From contig JAHEYD010000008.1 in NCBI GenBank assembly GCA_023251795.1, positions 1 to 44,170 of the forward strand: 44,170 bases of DNA. Reading direction: 5' to 3'. This document shows positions 1 through 8,445 of the stretch, piece by piece. A program made the translations under genes and the position numbers. Below the pieces are notes generated by a model. It was not told the DNA's origin, ran no database searches, and was given only the letters and a program-made list of their open reading frames with translations. Source of the stretch: Nitrosotalea sp. GTDB taxonomy: Archaea > Thermoproteota > Nitrososphaeria > Nitrososphaerales > Nitrosopumilaceae. Each line of letters starts with the position of its first letter. Positions within the stretch are counted from its first letter, which is position 1.

Positions 1-99
1 TCCAAACGAGCCATAGCACTGAGGTAGGGGGCTGCATAAGGACTGACTTTCTTCCAATCAGCCCCTAATCTCTCTAGCAATTTCTGATAAGTTTCTCAT
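1..99 (-). pseudogene. partial phage/mobile-element protein with apparent frameshift, runs off left edge
   Basis: Reading leftward from an ATG at 99-97 gives MRNLSEIAREIRG and then a TGA at 60-58. If one G of the GGGG run at 65-62 is dropped, the frame continues as ADWKKVSPYAAPYLSAMARL to the window edge. The joined N-terminus (xEIAxEIxxDWKxVxxYAxPYLxAM) looks like a small protein recurrent in Bacteroidetes mobile elements, whose function I do not know. The break could be a real mutation, a frameshift site, or an assembly error near a contig end. The gene is incomplete. Confidence 0.45.
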
Positions 100-333
100 A
101 ATTTTTCTGTTTTTGATTACCTTCACAAACATACACACTCCTCACCAAAACACCAAATAAAATCACAAAAATCTTCAAAATTTTCACCAGTACAAAAAAA
201 TCTAAAAATAATACAAAAACACTTAACTATCACAAAATCAACAACTTACAAAAATCACACAAAACAAAAAGCAACAATACACAAACAACACCAAATAAAA
301 TAACGTAAAATTAAAATTTACTGATGTAACATT
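100..333. other. non-coding G-poor, A/C-rich leader
   Basis: No convincing gene on either strand. The + strand here has almost no G over long stretches and is dominated by A, C and T. It separates the broken gene at the left edge from the repeat-containing region before the terminase genes. A motif AATCAACAACTTACAAAAAT near 235 recurs near 16249, just after another gene end. It may be an untranslated leader or part of a replication or packaging region; nothing more specific is visible. Confidence 0.4.
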
Positions 334-558
334 TGTAGCGTCATGTAGCGGGATCAAATATTACAAATTTGCCTCTGACTATCAAGCACTTAGCCCCGAA
401 AAACGCCTTTGTAACTTTGTAATATTATTTCTACTATATTATAAATATATATTTATATAAGTATAGGGATTTTGCACACTACACGCTACATTTTACTAAA
501 AATACTGTATAAACACCTGAGTTTCAACACCTTAACCTGTAATACTTCACACGCTACA
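334..558. promoter_or_regulatory. regulatory/origin-like region, copy 1, with TGTAGCG/ACGCTACA repeats
   Basis: TGTAGCG boxes at 334-341 and 344-350 face inverted ACGCTACA boxes at 483-490 and 551-558. Between them lie a TAACTTTG box (412-419, matches the Bacteroidetes -7 consensus TAnnTTTG), an A+T block of TATATA runs (about 420-465) and CACACTACACGCTACA. The same parts in the same order occur at 12436-12688. The arrangement suggests binding sites for a phage repressor or initiator upstream of the terminase operon. Which of the two is not decided by sequence. Confidence 0.6.
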
Positions 559-640
559 TTAAGTGAAATGTAACTTACACATATTACAAAGAACCTTGCC
601 CTCTCCAAAACCGTTATGTGTGCTTATAGAGAAGAGAAAA

Positions 641-1207
641 ATGAGCAAGCACAAACAAGTACCAGAAGAGATAGTGAGGGGTTATGTACTCTCAGAAGAT
701 CCCGACTTAAAAGCAGCTTTAGAACTTACTCCCCGTGAGCAAATTTTTGTGGACGAGTACCTTGAGAATGGTTTTGAAAAAAAGAAAGCTGCGTTCAAGG
801 CAACAAACGCTTTCGGTGAACCATCTCTACGCCCTTGGTCTGACAATAGCTACTGGGCACAACAGGGAAACAAATTTTTAGCAATCCCCCGTATCCAGCA
901 GTACATCGATGCCCACCACAGAAAAGCAGAGATACGAATTGGTCAGCCGATCACTATTGAGTCAGTAGTAGATGTTTTGAATACTATTTTACATAAGGAA
1001 AACGCAGAGGATAGAGACCGTATCAAAGCTGCCGAAGTAATGTTGAAACACTTAAACGGTTTCAAGTCTCACAACGAAGCAAAAGCACCAAAGAGTCTAA
1101 CTGTCATATCATCCATGTCAGAGGGTGAAATTGCCAGAGAACTCGAAACTGCACTAAAAACCATTCCCCTAAAAGATAACAATGTCACAGAAGTTGAAGA
1201 GATATGA
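641..1207 (+). CDS. terS: terminase small subunit
   Basis: A DNA-recognition subunit of the packaging motor. An open frame exists from 563, but I place the start at the ATG at 641 because the upstream residues are not protein-like and the 641 start follows a purine-rich leader. The centre has the usual small-terminase pattern LTPREQIFVDEYLENG, then an Ala/Lys-rich helix and a segment ending in IPRIQQYIDAH, consistent with the Terminase_2-type helix-turn-helix domain. The C-terminus ends in an acidic tail. Its TGA overlaps the ATG of the large subunit (ATGA), so the two are translationally coupled. Confidence 0.8.
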   Translation: MSKHKQVPEEIVRGYVLSEDPDLKAALELTPREQIFVDEYLENGFEKKKAAFKATNAFGEPSLRPWSDNSYWAQQGNKFLAIPRIQQYIDAHHRKAEIRIGQPITIESVVDVLNTILHKENAEDRDRIKAAEVMLKHLNGFKSHNEAKAPKSLTVISSMSEGEIARELETALKTIPLKDNNVTEVEEI

Positions 1208-2763
1208 CAAGAGAAGAACAGGAACGAATACTACTTTTAAGTTATGAGCTTGACAGAAGAAGGCATAAGGAGTCTTTTTATGAATTTTTCAAAGATGCTT
1301 GGGTAGCAGTTGATCCATATACTACTTTAGAAGGTAACTGGCACATAAAATATTTGTGTTTTGTAGCACAGGAAGCCTTAGAAGGGATTATATCAAATAA
1401 ACCAGCAAAACATTCAACTATTTTAATCAATGTACCCCCGAGAAGTTTAAAATCTTGGATATTCAACATTGCATTACCTGTCTATGCTTGGATACAGAAT
1501 CCATCACTACCAATGATTACAGCATCATATTCATTGGATTTGGGGCTTGGGTTTTCTCGTAAATCACAACAAATTATTACTTCTAACTGGTTTCAACGCA
1601 GATACAGTGATTATGTGAAAATTGGTCTCTCTGAAGGGGGTAGGGAGGCAGTAGGTGAAACAGAAACAAGCGCAGGGGGAATTAGATTTGTAGCATCTAC
1701 TGAATCAACAGTGGTAGGTAAAGGTTTGCTACTTGGGGTAGTGGATGATCCATTAAAACCGATTGATTCAGGGCAACAGAAGGCACTTGAAAAAAACATA
1801 AGTTTTTTTAATGAATCAATTGATACAAGAAGAAATAATCCACTCACATCGGTTATTTTCATTATTATGCAAAGGTTGGCAGAAAATGATTTAAGTGGTT
1901 ATTTGTCTACAAACTATGTAGATGATCCAAAATTCCTTCATATAAATTTACCAGCCATTCAAGATGGAACTGAAAAAGTACCATACTTAAAACAGTTTTT
2001 ACTTAAGCATCCAGAAGAAGTGCAGAACGTTTACAAAAATGGATATTTATTTGGAGATCGTTTTGATGAATCTTTTATATCCAAACAAAAAAAGAAAGGA
2101 ACAATCTTTTGGATGACACAGTATCAACAGAATCCACTTCCTACAGATGGCTTGCTATTTAAACGGGATTGGTTTTCTAAAGTACCATTAGATGAGTATC
2201 TAAAACTAGAAAGACTACACAATCTAAAGAGATCTTTTATAACTGATACGGCATACACTGATAAAACAAAGAATGACCCTACAGCTATTTTAACTTATTC
2301 AGTGTACGATGGTATAACCTATATTATAAATGCTCAAACAGACCATATTGATTCAGCGAATTTACCTACCTACATAGAGAATTATGTTAGGCGAAATGGG
2401 TATGATGAAAGAAGATCTACTGTAACCATAGAACCAAAAGGCAGTGGGATGACGGTTTTGTCTTTACTAAAGAAGCTTACAAATCTAAATGTTATTCCTT
2501 ACAAATATCCTGCGTCAGCTAAAGTCAATATAAATATGTCGAAAGAACTGAGAGCAGAGGCAATAGTTCCTTTGGTAGAATCGGGTAAAATGGTACTTGT
2601 GGAAGGCTCTTGGAATGAACAACTAATCCAACAAATGACCACGTTTCCTTTGGCCAGACACGATGATATTGTTGATACTGTCGTCATGTGTCTACTTAGA
2701 AGCCATTACATCGATCAACATTATAAAAAGTTTGCTTTGAGGAGAAGATCACTTGACAATTAA
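1204..2763 (+). CDS. terL: terminase large subunit (ATPase and nuclease)
   Basis: 519 residues, a normal length for TerL. The ATPase domain shows an atypical Walker A, VPPRSLKS (about 77-84), a Walker B LLLGVVDDP (about 175-183) and a coupling motif VIFIIMQRL (about 216-224). The C-terminal nuclease domain has the three expected acidic positions: FITDTAYTD (D347), TIEPKGSG (E409) and RHDDIVD (about D487). The enzyme translocates DNA into the prohead and cuts concatemers. It starts inside the stop codon of the small subunit. The terminase pair points right while the tail genes at the far end point left. Confidence 0.93.
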   Translation: MTREEQERILLLSYELDRRRHKESFYEFFKDAWVAVDPYTTLEGNWHIKYLCFVAQEALEGIISNKPAKHSTILINVPPRSLKSWIFNIALPVYAWIQNPSLPMITASYSLDLGLGFSRKSQQIITSNWFQRRYSDYVKIGLSEGGREAVGETETSAGGIRFVASTESTVVGKGLLLGVVDDPLKPIDSGQQKALEKNISFFNESIDTRRNNPLTSVIFIIMQRLAENDLSGYLSTNYVDDPKFLHINLPAIQDGTEKVPYLKQFLLKHPEEVQNVYKNGYLFGDRFDESFISKQKKKGTIFWMTQYQQNPLPTDGLLFKRDWFSKVPLDEYLKLERLHNLKRSFITDTAYTDKTKNDPTAILTYSVYDGITYIINAQTDHIDSANLPTYIENYVRRNGYDERRSTVTIEPKGSGMTVLSLLKKLTNLNVIPYKYPASAKVNINMSKELRAEAIVPLVESGKMVLVEGSWNEQLIQQMTTFPLARHDDIVDTVVMCLLRSHYIDQHYKKFALRRRSLDN

Positions 2764-2841
2764 CTTTAAAAACACTAGTCGATCAACACTATGTCAAGGT
2801 TATACTCAAACTTCAACCTCCCATAGTTCTTTGTAATAAAA

Positions 2842-3057
2842 TTATTGTTTTTGTTCATCTTCATTTAAAATTTTAACTAACTTTTTCAACAGCTTAAACT
2901 CTCCTCTAGTAATTCCAAACATAAACCTGTCACTAATTGTAACATCAAACCCCTCCCCATTTGTCCATTCAGTAACCTCCACAAAATCACTTTGTTTAGA
3001 TAAGTAACAGTGCTTATCAGAGTCCCCCATAACAGATTTACGATTGGCTTTTTTCAT
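2842..3057 (-). CDS. small phage protein, unknown
   Basis: 71 residues, starting MKKANRKSVMG and ending in a charged tail KILNEDEQKQ. I chose ATG 3057 over a GTG nine bases upstream because it overlaps the TGA of the gene before it (ATGA). The middle is mixed polar with a short hydrophobic helix, and no family is recognised. It is the last gene of a short leftward pair converging on the terminase genes. Confidence 0.6.
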   Translation of the reverse strand: MKKANRKSVMGDSDKHCYLSKQSDFVEVTEWTNGEGFDVTISDRFMFGITRGEFKLLKKLVKILNEDEQKQ

Positions 3058-3278
3058 GCTCCCCACTCCTTAAAAATTCTCTCAATCTGCTTCTCTGTCA
3101 ACATCTTTTCTTCCCCTTCAAACTGGGTAACGCAATAAACGTAACTTCCTTCCTCGGTGTGATCTAACTCAAACTCATAGGCTCGTCCATCTAGGAAAGC
3201 ATAAAACGTCCACACGCAATCTCTCTCAACAGCATCAAACCATCTGCGCTGTGCTGTTTTAAATGTTAAATTGTTCAT
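3054..3278 (-). CDS. small phage protein, unknown
   Basis: 74 residues. It is rich in aromatic residues (RRWFDAVERDCVWTFYAF) and ends with a helix EKQIERIFKEWGA. It is coupled to the downstream small gene by ATGA. The start lies head to head with the rightward gene that follows, so a divergent promoter must sit between about 3279 and 3387. No family is recognised. Confidence 0.6.
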   Translation of the reverse strand: MNNLTFKTAQRRWFDAVERDCVWTFYAFLDGRAYEFELDHTEEGSYVYCVTQFEGEEKMLTEKQIERIFKEWGA

Positions 3279-3387
3279 ATTTTGTTGTTGTTTAAATGAT
3301 TACCTCACAATATTAACTGATGTTATTCAAACCACCAAACTTTATCAAACTTTTTTTCGTTATTTTTTCACAACTAGAAAAATCTCA

Positions 3388-4551
3388 ATGGTCTACAACG
3401 TCTCATCAATAGAAACTGCACTCTCATCACTGGTAGGATTTGAGAGTTTGGAAGGATACACACTCTCCTCACCACTAACTTCTGCAACATTTAAAATGAA
3501 TAGCTACCACCCTCTTTTACAGCTATCTATTCTTGACAACGTAAAGCCAGAGGGCATGGACTTAGATGATTTCCTCCAAAATATCAGAAAAACAGCAGTA
3601 ACATCAACACTTAACGACCTAGTAACAAAGAAGTTAGCTGGTAAAGGAATAAAAAGCAAGCTGTCCGACACCATTGTATTTGACAGCACAGCACGATTTA
3701 CGAATTTAATATCAAACAACTCCAAATTCGTAGGTTGGTCTTTTCGTCCAGTAAGATCAGGAAATGTGGTGACAAAGATAAACAAAATAGCACTACAACT
3801 ACTGGAACCCGTAACTGACCTACCTATCTATGTCTTCCATAGTTCTCAGCTAGATCCAATCACTACAAGGTCAATAACAACCACAAAAAGCACATCAGTA
3901 GAATGGGTAACACTAGATACACCTATTACTTTAAAATACACCGACCAAGACGCAGGTGGCTATTATTTTATAGGCTACTACCAAGATGATCTAATCTCTT
4001 CATCAAGTGAAACAAACAGAGCAATCTACAAAGAGCACGATCTCTCGGTAGCCCCTTGTGGATCTTGCAATAAATGGAACGGTACTTATTACAAGGAATG
4101 GAGTAAGTTTCTAAAAATAGATACTGGTACATTTGATCCAGAAGTAGCTGAACAATTGGTTAGTCATGAAAAGATCAACTTTGGGGAGAACAAAAATTAT
4201 GGGTTAAACTTTAGTATTGAGACAACCTGTGACATTACTGATTTTATTGTAAACAACAAAAGTCTCTTCGCACCTACTCTTCAAGTAAGGTATGCTATGG
4301 AATTACTTCGCTACTTAGATATGTCACCGATACGCAAGAATGTAGTGACCGACACGATGAAAAATGAGGCCTTCACTGCTATACATGGATCTATCTCAGA
4401 AAACAACCACATCAAAGTACGTGGACTATCTCATGAGTATAGAGATTACATGGAAGGACTTAACTTAGATACATCTTACTTAGACCCAATTTGTCTAGCA
4501 TCAACATCTAGGGGTATCTCGTGGAATAAGGGGGGAGTGTATAAGTATTAA
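3388..4551 (+). CDS. unknown phage protein, 387 aa
   Basis: The frame is open from 3271, but the first 39 residues look non-coding and would overlap the divergent gene; ATG 3388 begins MVYNVSSIETALSSL. The N-terminal half is Ser/Thr-rich and beta-prone. The middle has an aromatic stretch GGYYFIGYYQDDL and a C-x2-C pair (CGSCNKW). The C-terminal part is mixed helical (VRYAMELLRYLDMSP). It stands alone on + between two leftward groups and ends at a strong bidirectional hairpin. I do not recognise the family; a virion or early accessory protein is possible. Confidence 0.6.
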   Translation: MVYNVSSIETALSSLVGFESLEGYTLSSPLTSATFKMNSYHPLLQLSILDNVKPEGMDLDDFLQNIRKTAVTSTLNDLVTKKLAGKGIKSKLSDTIVFDSTARFTNLISNNSKFVGWSFRPVRSGNVVTKINKIALQLLEPVTDLPIYVFHSSQLDPITTRSITTTKSTSVEWVTLDTPITLKYTDQDAGGYYFIGYYQDDLISSSSETNRAIYKEHDLSVAPCGSCNKWNGTYYKEWSKFLKIDTGTFDPEVAEQLVSHEKINFGENKNYGLNFSIETTCDITDFIVNNKSLFAPTLQVRYAMELLRYLDMSPIRKNVVTDTMKNEAFTAIHGSISENNHIKVRGLSHEYRDYMEGLNLDTSYLDPICLASTSRGISWNKGGVYKY

Positions 4552-4556
4552 AAAAT

Positions 4557-4586
4557 AAAAAGGTGGGCTTAATTGTCCACCTTTTT
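4557..4586. terminator. bidirectional intrinsic terminator
   Basis: Stem AAAAAGGTGG(G)C pairs with G(T)CCACCTTTTT around the loop TTAATT. T-runs follow on both strands. It sits between the convergent genes ending at 4551 (+) and 4585 (-) and overlaps the last codon of the latter. Confidence 0.85.
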
Positions 4587-4959
4587 ATTCACACCCAAAC
4601 ACCTTCCAATTGTCAGGCTTGTTATATTTTAACTTTAAAAGAGCATAAGAAGTTGTGCCGTACCTCTTTAATTTTAAGGAAGTCCAAAAATACCAACTTC
4701 CCTCAACCAGAAAAGCTAAAATATCAACTTTTCCGACATACTTGGAAATATCATTAAACTTATAACTATTCTTGTTGTGCTTAACATTGGCTGTTTTGAC
4801 CTGCACTTTAAGTAGTTTACCAGTCACACCATGCTCAACAATAATATCGTAAAAATCTGTGTGGCCAAATGGTATTGCTACTGACAGACCTCTACTCACA
4901 AGTTCTGTCAGTAACAAGAGTTCAGCTACGTCACCTGTATTATTCTTTTTCGACCTCAA
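4585..4959 (-). CDS. PD-(D/E)XK family endonuclease-like protein
   Basis: 124 residues. It matches the small PDDEXK_5 / I-Ssp6803I-like nuclease pattern: NTGDVAE with E13, FYDII with D38, and KVQVKTA with Q53 and K55 as the catalytic (Q/E)xK. Proteins of this fold cut or resolve DNA; here it would act in phage DNA processing. It is the last gene of the leftward replication operon and overlaps its upstream neighbour by about 20 bases. A broken homing endonuclease is an alternative, but the length is complete for the family. Confidence 0.65.
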   Translation of the reverse strand: MRSKKNNTGDVAELLLLTELVSRGLSVAIPFGHTDFYDIIVEHGVTGKLLKVQVKTANVKHNKNSYKFNDISKYVGKVDILAFLVEGSWYFWTSLKLKRYGTTSYALLKLKYNKPDNWKVFGCE

Positions 4960-5281
4960 GAGTACTAATAAAATCTAAAACAGTTAAACACTTCTCAAAA
5001 TTTCCAGATAAGCTAAACACTACCCCATTATAAAATCCGCTGATAGATACTACATTTTTATTACTATCTGGTGACTTTGTTTCTTCTTTATCATCAAACA
5101 CTTCCTCCCAGTCAGTATCATCAGTATCAATTAAATTTACATCAGGATCTTCCCATGTAGAACCGTATATTTTCTCAAGATCTTTTTCTGAATATACCTT
5201 ACCTATTACTAGGCGGTCTGCAACATCTGGTGTATAAGAGAATATATCTCCTTCTGTACCAATAAACCTAAACTTTCTCAT
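4940..5281 (-). CDS. phage protein with MRKFRFxGxE N-terminal module
   Basis: 113 residues. The first ~60 (MRKFRFIGTEGD, VIGKVY, then DTDWEEV) share a layout with the proteins at 6920 and 25131. The pattern is a basic-aromatic strand, a G-x-x-Y turn and a closing DW(E/Q)EV, and it looks like a small beta-barrel module. After an acidic linker comes a C-terminal domain not shared by the others (NVVSISGFYNGVVFSLSG). Function unknown. It lies in the replication operon between helicase and nuclease. Confidence 0.6.
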   Translation of the reverse strand: MRKFRFIGTEGDIFSYTPDVADRLVIGKVYSEKDLEKIYGSTWEDPDVNLIDTDDTDWEEVFDDKEETKSPDSNKNVVSISGFYNGVVFSLSGNFEKCLTVLDFISTLEVEKE

Positions 5282-5293
5282 AACATTATTTTT

Positions 5294-6667
5294 TTAAAAC
5301 GGTAACTGTTCATTATTATTATTTTTAACGCACTTTAAATCAATAAGGTAATAACCACTGACAACTTTATTCTCTAACCTAATACTCGTTCTTTTCCACT
5401 TTTTAGCTAGAGTGTTAAAGAAATACTTCTGATTAAGTGCTTTCAACTTATGCTCTTTTCCTTCAGCCTCTAAATACTGACAAGCAAGCTCATAAATATC
5501 ACCCGATGTCATTTTTTTAAACCCCTCCCTATGCTTATCTTCAGCAGATCCACAGACAAAGTAACTATTGAGCACTTCTTCCTCTAAAGATTCTGCACTG
5601 AAGATCACGTTTTTCTCCTCATTAAGTGCTAGATCATCTTTAGATAGTTCACAGTTATACCCACTTTTATACAACTTGTATGTTTCTGCCCACACTTTGT
5701 TAATATCGATATTGTATTGACCAGTAAATATATCACCATACCTTCTATCAATACTTTTTACATCAAAGATCAACCACCTACTATTAGCATCGTCAGTAAG
5801 AAAATCTGTTCTATTAGTGGTAGCAAAGAAAGATGCTCTTCTAGGAAACTCTTGAAAATTCTTCTCATAAGGTAGTCTAATATTGACAGTTAACTTACTG
5901 ATAATTGCCTTTAAAACATTTATATCTAACTTACTCAAATTTGCTAGTTCATCAATTAAAATAATAAAGTTTTTAGTAAGAACAGTCTGACTATCTTTAT
6001 CCCCCCCAATTGCTCCTTCGTAGTAATACTTTTTTAACGGTGGTGGAGTTAAAAATCTCAAAAATGAAGTTTTACCTAAGTTCTGATCTTTACTGTACAA
6101 CGTCAAACATTGCTTATTGAAATAATTATCATTTAAAGCACATTTAACTGTTCTTACTAACACTTTCTTAAAAGAACTTCTCCACCTAAGTTGCTCATCT
6201 TCATCACCTTCTACTGTCACACAACTTGCCAGATCATCAATGTAGCTGTAATTGTCGTTGACGTCAAGGTAGGATTCCAAGCTTCTAAAATACCCTAAAA
6301 TTGGATCGTACTCAGTAACTAACCTCCTATCAGACAACATTCTGGCTACCTCTCCATCAGATAATTGTCCCCTCCCCTTTGCACCTGCCCTAATCAAATC
6401 ACTGTGAAGTTCTGCCTGATTAAGTTCTATCCACTCCACACTATCTTGCTCACCATCAACACCAGTAATATGTTGGGCACTTTCATACTTTGTAGATACT
6501 TTATTGAATCTTACCAAATAGTTTTCTCTAAAATACACTTCATAATCAAGCAAAGAAAGCTTATTATTGATCACACCAACAGATTGTATTTGTTTGTGAT
6601 CTAATGAATGCTTAAACTGATCAATTGATAGGGGTAAATTATTGTTTGTTCTTACTATTTCAGACAT
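5294..6667 (-). CDS. VirE-type superfamily 3 replicative helicase
   Basis: 457 residues. Walker A KDQNLGKTS (about 193-201), Walker B NFIILIDEL (about 233-241) and the sensor/arginine segment FFATTNRTDFLTDDANSRWL (about 280-299) define a virulence-associated E (VirE, PF05272) ATPase. The C-terminal ~100 residues look like a winged-helix domain (GDIYELACQYL). In phages this protein unwinds DNA at the fork together with a primase, here encoded upstream in the same operon. Its ATG lies within the 3' end of the preceding tiny gene, so translation is probably coupled. Confidence 0.85.
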   Translation of the reverse strand: MSEIVRTNNNLPLSIDQFKHSLDHKQIQSVGVINNKLSLLDYEVYFRENYLVRFNKVSTKYESAQHITGVDGEQDSVEWIELNQAELHSDLIRAGAKGRGQLSDGEVARMLSDRRLVTEYDPILGYFRSLESYLDVNDNYSYIDDLASCVTVEGDEDEQLRWRSSFKKVLVRTVKCALNDNYFNKQCLTLYSKDQNLGKTSFLRFLTPPPLKKYYYEGAIGGDKDSQTVLTKNFIILIDELANLSKLDINVLKAIISKLTVNIRLPYEKNFQEFPRRASFFATTNRTDFLTDDANSRWLIFDVKSIDRRYGDIFTGQYNIDINKVWAETYKLYKSGYNCELSKDDLALNEEKNVIFSAESLEEEVLNSYFVCGSAEDKHREGFKKMTSGDIYELACQYLEAEGKEHKLKALNQKYFFNTLAKKWKRTSIRLENKVVSGYYLIDLKCVKNNNNEQLPF

Positions 6668-6804
6668 TTTAGTTTAAATTTAGCTGTTGCCCTCTTACAA
6701 TTATTACTAACACAATCTATTCTGTCAGACCAAATATCAAAAATTGGTTGGTTACCAAAGTAGACTGTCTTAACGTATCCATAATCTTTTACAACTGTTT
6801 CCAT
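6655..6804 (-). CDS. tiny phage protein, 49 aa
   Basis: Starts METVVKDYGYVKTVYFG and contains DCVSNNCKRA, with a lone Cys pair. It overlaps the start of the helicase gene and the end of the 44-residue gene before it. This chained overlap is the main reason to call it real. No family is recognised. Confidence 0.5.
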   Translation of the reverse strand: METVVKDYGYVKTVYFGNQPIFDIWSDRIDCVSNNCKRATAKFKLKCLK

Positions 6805-6923
6805 ATATGTTTGAAAGTGTCGTTAAAGTTAGTTTTGTCCTTATCATAGGTAGACTTAACTCCTTTTGGTGCTAGATCTGCTGGTCGGTTAATCTCTTTT
6901 TTGAGATATGTGAATTTGATCAT
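6789..6923 (-). CDS. tiny phage protein, 44 aa
   Basis: Starts MIKFTYLKKEINRPADLA. Its ATG overlaps the stop of the gene before it (ATGA) and its end overlaps the next gene. It is basic and short, and fills what would otherwise be a gap in a tightly packed operon. Function unknown. Confidence 0.5.
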   Translation of the reverse strand: MIKFTYLKKEINRPADLAPKGVKSTYDKDKTNFNDTFKHIWKQL

Positions 6924-7285
6924 AATTTCTCAATTTTGTCGATTAGGGTTGATATTTTACCATCTGTATACGTACCAGTTAGTCTGATATAAGTTTCTTC
7001 AGGAGTAGTGGACGACCCAATAAACTTACAAAACTCCTCAAAATGATCATTAAGAAAGTCAATTAACACAATCTTTTCTGTGTCAGTTAGTGTCACTTTC
7101 TCTTCTTCAGTCACTTCTTGCCAGTCTTTTGGGTACTTATTAACGTAATAACTAGTGTCCTGAATACCACCTTCTGGGCATTCACTACGATAATCATAAA
7201 TTTCTCCAATTACATAACCACAATAGGACTTATTTGGATCTTGCCATAACCTGTCCTGCTCTCCTTTAAATCTAAACTTTCTCAT
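6920..7285 (-). CDS. phage protein with MRKFRFxGxE N-terminal module (paralogue)
   Basis: 121 residues. The N-terminus MRKFRFKGEQD, YVIGEIY and KDWQEV repeats the module seen at 4940-5281 and 25131-25583. The C-terminal half is helical and acidic (TEKIVLIDFLNDHFEEF) and differs from both. It is coupled by ATGA at both ends, to the primase upstream and the 44-residue gene downstream. Function unknown. Confidence 0.6.
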   Translation of the reverse strand: MRKFRFKGEQDRLWQDPNKSYCGYVIGEIYDYRSECPEGGIQDTSYYVNKYPKDWQEVTEEEKVTLTDTEKIVLIDFLNDHFEEFCKFIGSSTTPEETYIRLTGTYTDGKISTLIDKIEKL

Positions 7286-8358
7286 AAGTAATTTAATATT
7301 TTTGTTAAAAACTTTATTTCTTTCTCTATAAAGGTACTATTCTTACCATTATCCTCCAAACTTTTTTTGTAATTTGTTTTGTCGGCAATGTACCAAATAA
7401 GCTGTTCTCTCACTTGTTCGACATTTGTAGCTTTCAAAATGTCATCAAAGCTAAACCTCTTCTCAATAGATACTGTACCCCTTTCTGCACCGTATGATCT
7501 GTAACTGTCTCTTATACAGCGAACTACCTCAGATCTCCATACATCAGGTCTAGCACTGTTATGAAAGTTGGTAAGACAATAATTTAGCAAAAATCTCTCA
7601 TCAATATCTGCCCTAACTGCCCATCTCGCCAATGACAGTATCCAATCATGCCTCGTCCCTCTCCCACCAAACTTTCCAGCATACTCTTCATATCGTTCAA
7701 GCACAATCTTCAACTTTTCATCATCTGATACGTTCCCGAAAGTTACTACTAGATTTTTCTCACTTTTTGGGAGGGGCAATGACACGACATTTTCTATCTC
7801 AACTTCTTTCTCAAAAGGTATCGGGGAGGGATAAATACACATCATTGGATCATAAGACACGTACCGAAGCCTATTAATGTTTGGTAAGTGATCAAATTTA
7901 ATTGTCACATCGAGTTCAGGTTTCACTCTTTCATAAATTGCCTGATACACTTTCTTAAATTGATAACTACTCTCTACATTTTTAACAGACACTAAGGCGC
8001 AGTAACCTTTCCCACCAGTGCTCTTAAAGAAAGCTACCAAATGATCACCAATACCATCTTGTACATAAGCCCTTACTTGCTCTTGTGGAATTGTTGTATT
8101 ATCAAGATCTAGCGAAACAAGTCCTGAAAAACTTTTAATATTTTCAGCAGACTTTGTGGGAGAAAAAACTCCGCCTACAGTGAAGCATGGTAGACTGTCC
8201 TTTATTGAAGAATCACCACTATCTCGATACTTTAACACTTGATCAGCCCATCTACCTGTGTAAATCCCATCCAAAACTTGGGCTAATTCAACAGTATAGA
8301 CCTGAGTGCTCTTCATGTTACGGTATAGACCTACTTGGTTTTTTTGAAAGTTGTACAT
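7282..8358 (-). CDS. primase-like protein (VirE N-terminal / BT4734-like)
   Basis: 358 residues from the ATG at 8358. The core has GLVSLDLDN (acidic pair about D84/D86), FKSTGGKGY (about 112-120) and INRLRYVSYDP (about 161-171). This is the layout of VirE_N/BT4734-like domains, related to archaeo-eukaryotic primases. A helical domain follows (WILSLARWAVRADIDERFLL), similar to primase C-terminal domains. It probably primes synthesis for the SF3 helicase downstream. The frame is open four codons further upstream, but those lie in an attC-like site. The chosen ATG is itself part of that site's last box, GTTATG. Confidence 0.8.
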   Translation of the reverse strand: MYNFQKNQVGLYRNMKSTQVYTVELAQVLDGIYTGRWADQVLKYRDSGDSSIKDSLPCFTVGGVFSPTKSAENIKSFSGLVSLDLDNTTIPQEQVRAYVQDGIGDHLVAFFKSTGGKGYCALVSVKNVESSYQFKKVYQAIYERVKPELDVTIKFDHLPNINRLRYVSYDPMMCIYPSPIPFEKEVEIENVVSLPLPKSEKNLVVTFGNVSDDEKLKIVLERYEEYAGKFGGRGTRHDWILSLARWAVRADIDERFLLNYCLTNFHNSARPDVWRSEVVRCIRDSYRSYGAERGTVSIEKRFSFDDILKATNVEQVREQLIWYIADKTNYKKSLEDNGKNSTFIEKEIKFLTKILNYL

Positions 8359-8439
8359 AACATTTACCAACTTTAACCACGTTGGCTGTGTTTAAATGAT
8401 GCTTTGGTATAAGTTGTTGCGGGTATAAACTTGTTATGT
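8355..8439 (-). other. attC-like site A-end (terminal, abuts primase)
   Basis: On the - strand it runs from ACATAAC to GTTATGT, with imperfect inverted arms (AAGTTTATACC and AACAACTT against AAAGTTGGTAAA). From AAC of the first box to GTTATG of the last it is identical over 80 nt to the site at 20474-20557, which has the opposite orientation; the flanks differ. The last box contains the start codon of the primase gene. Confidence 0.7.
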
Positions 8440-8445
8440 GCCATT

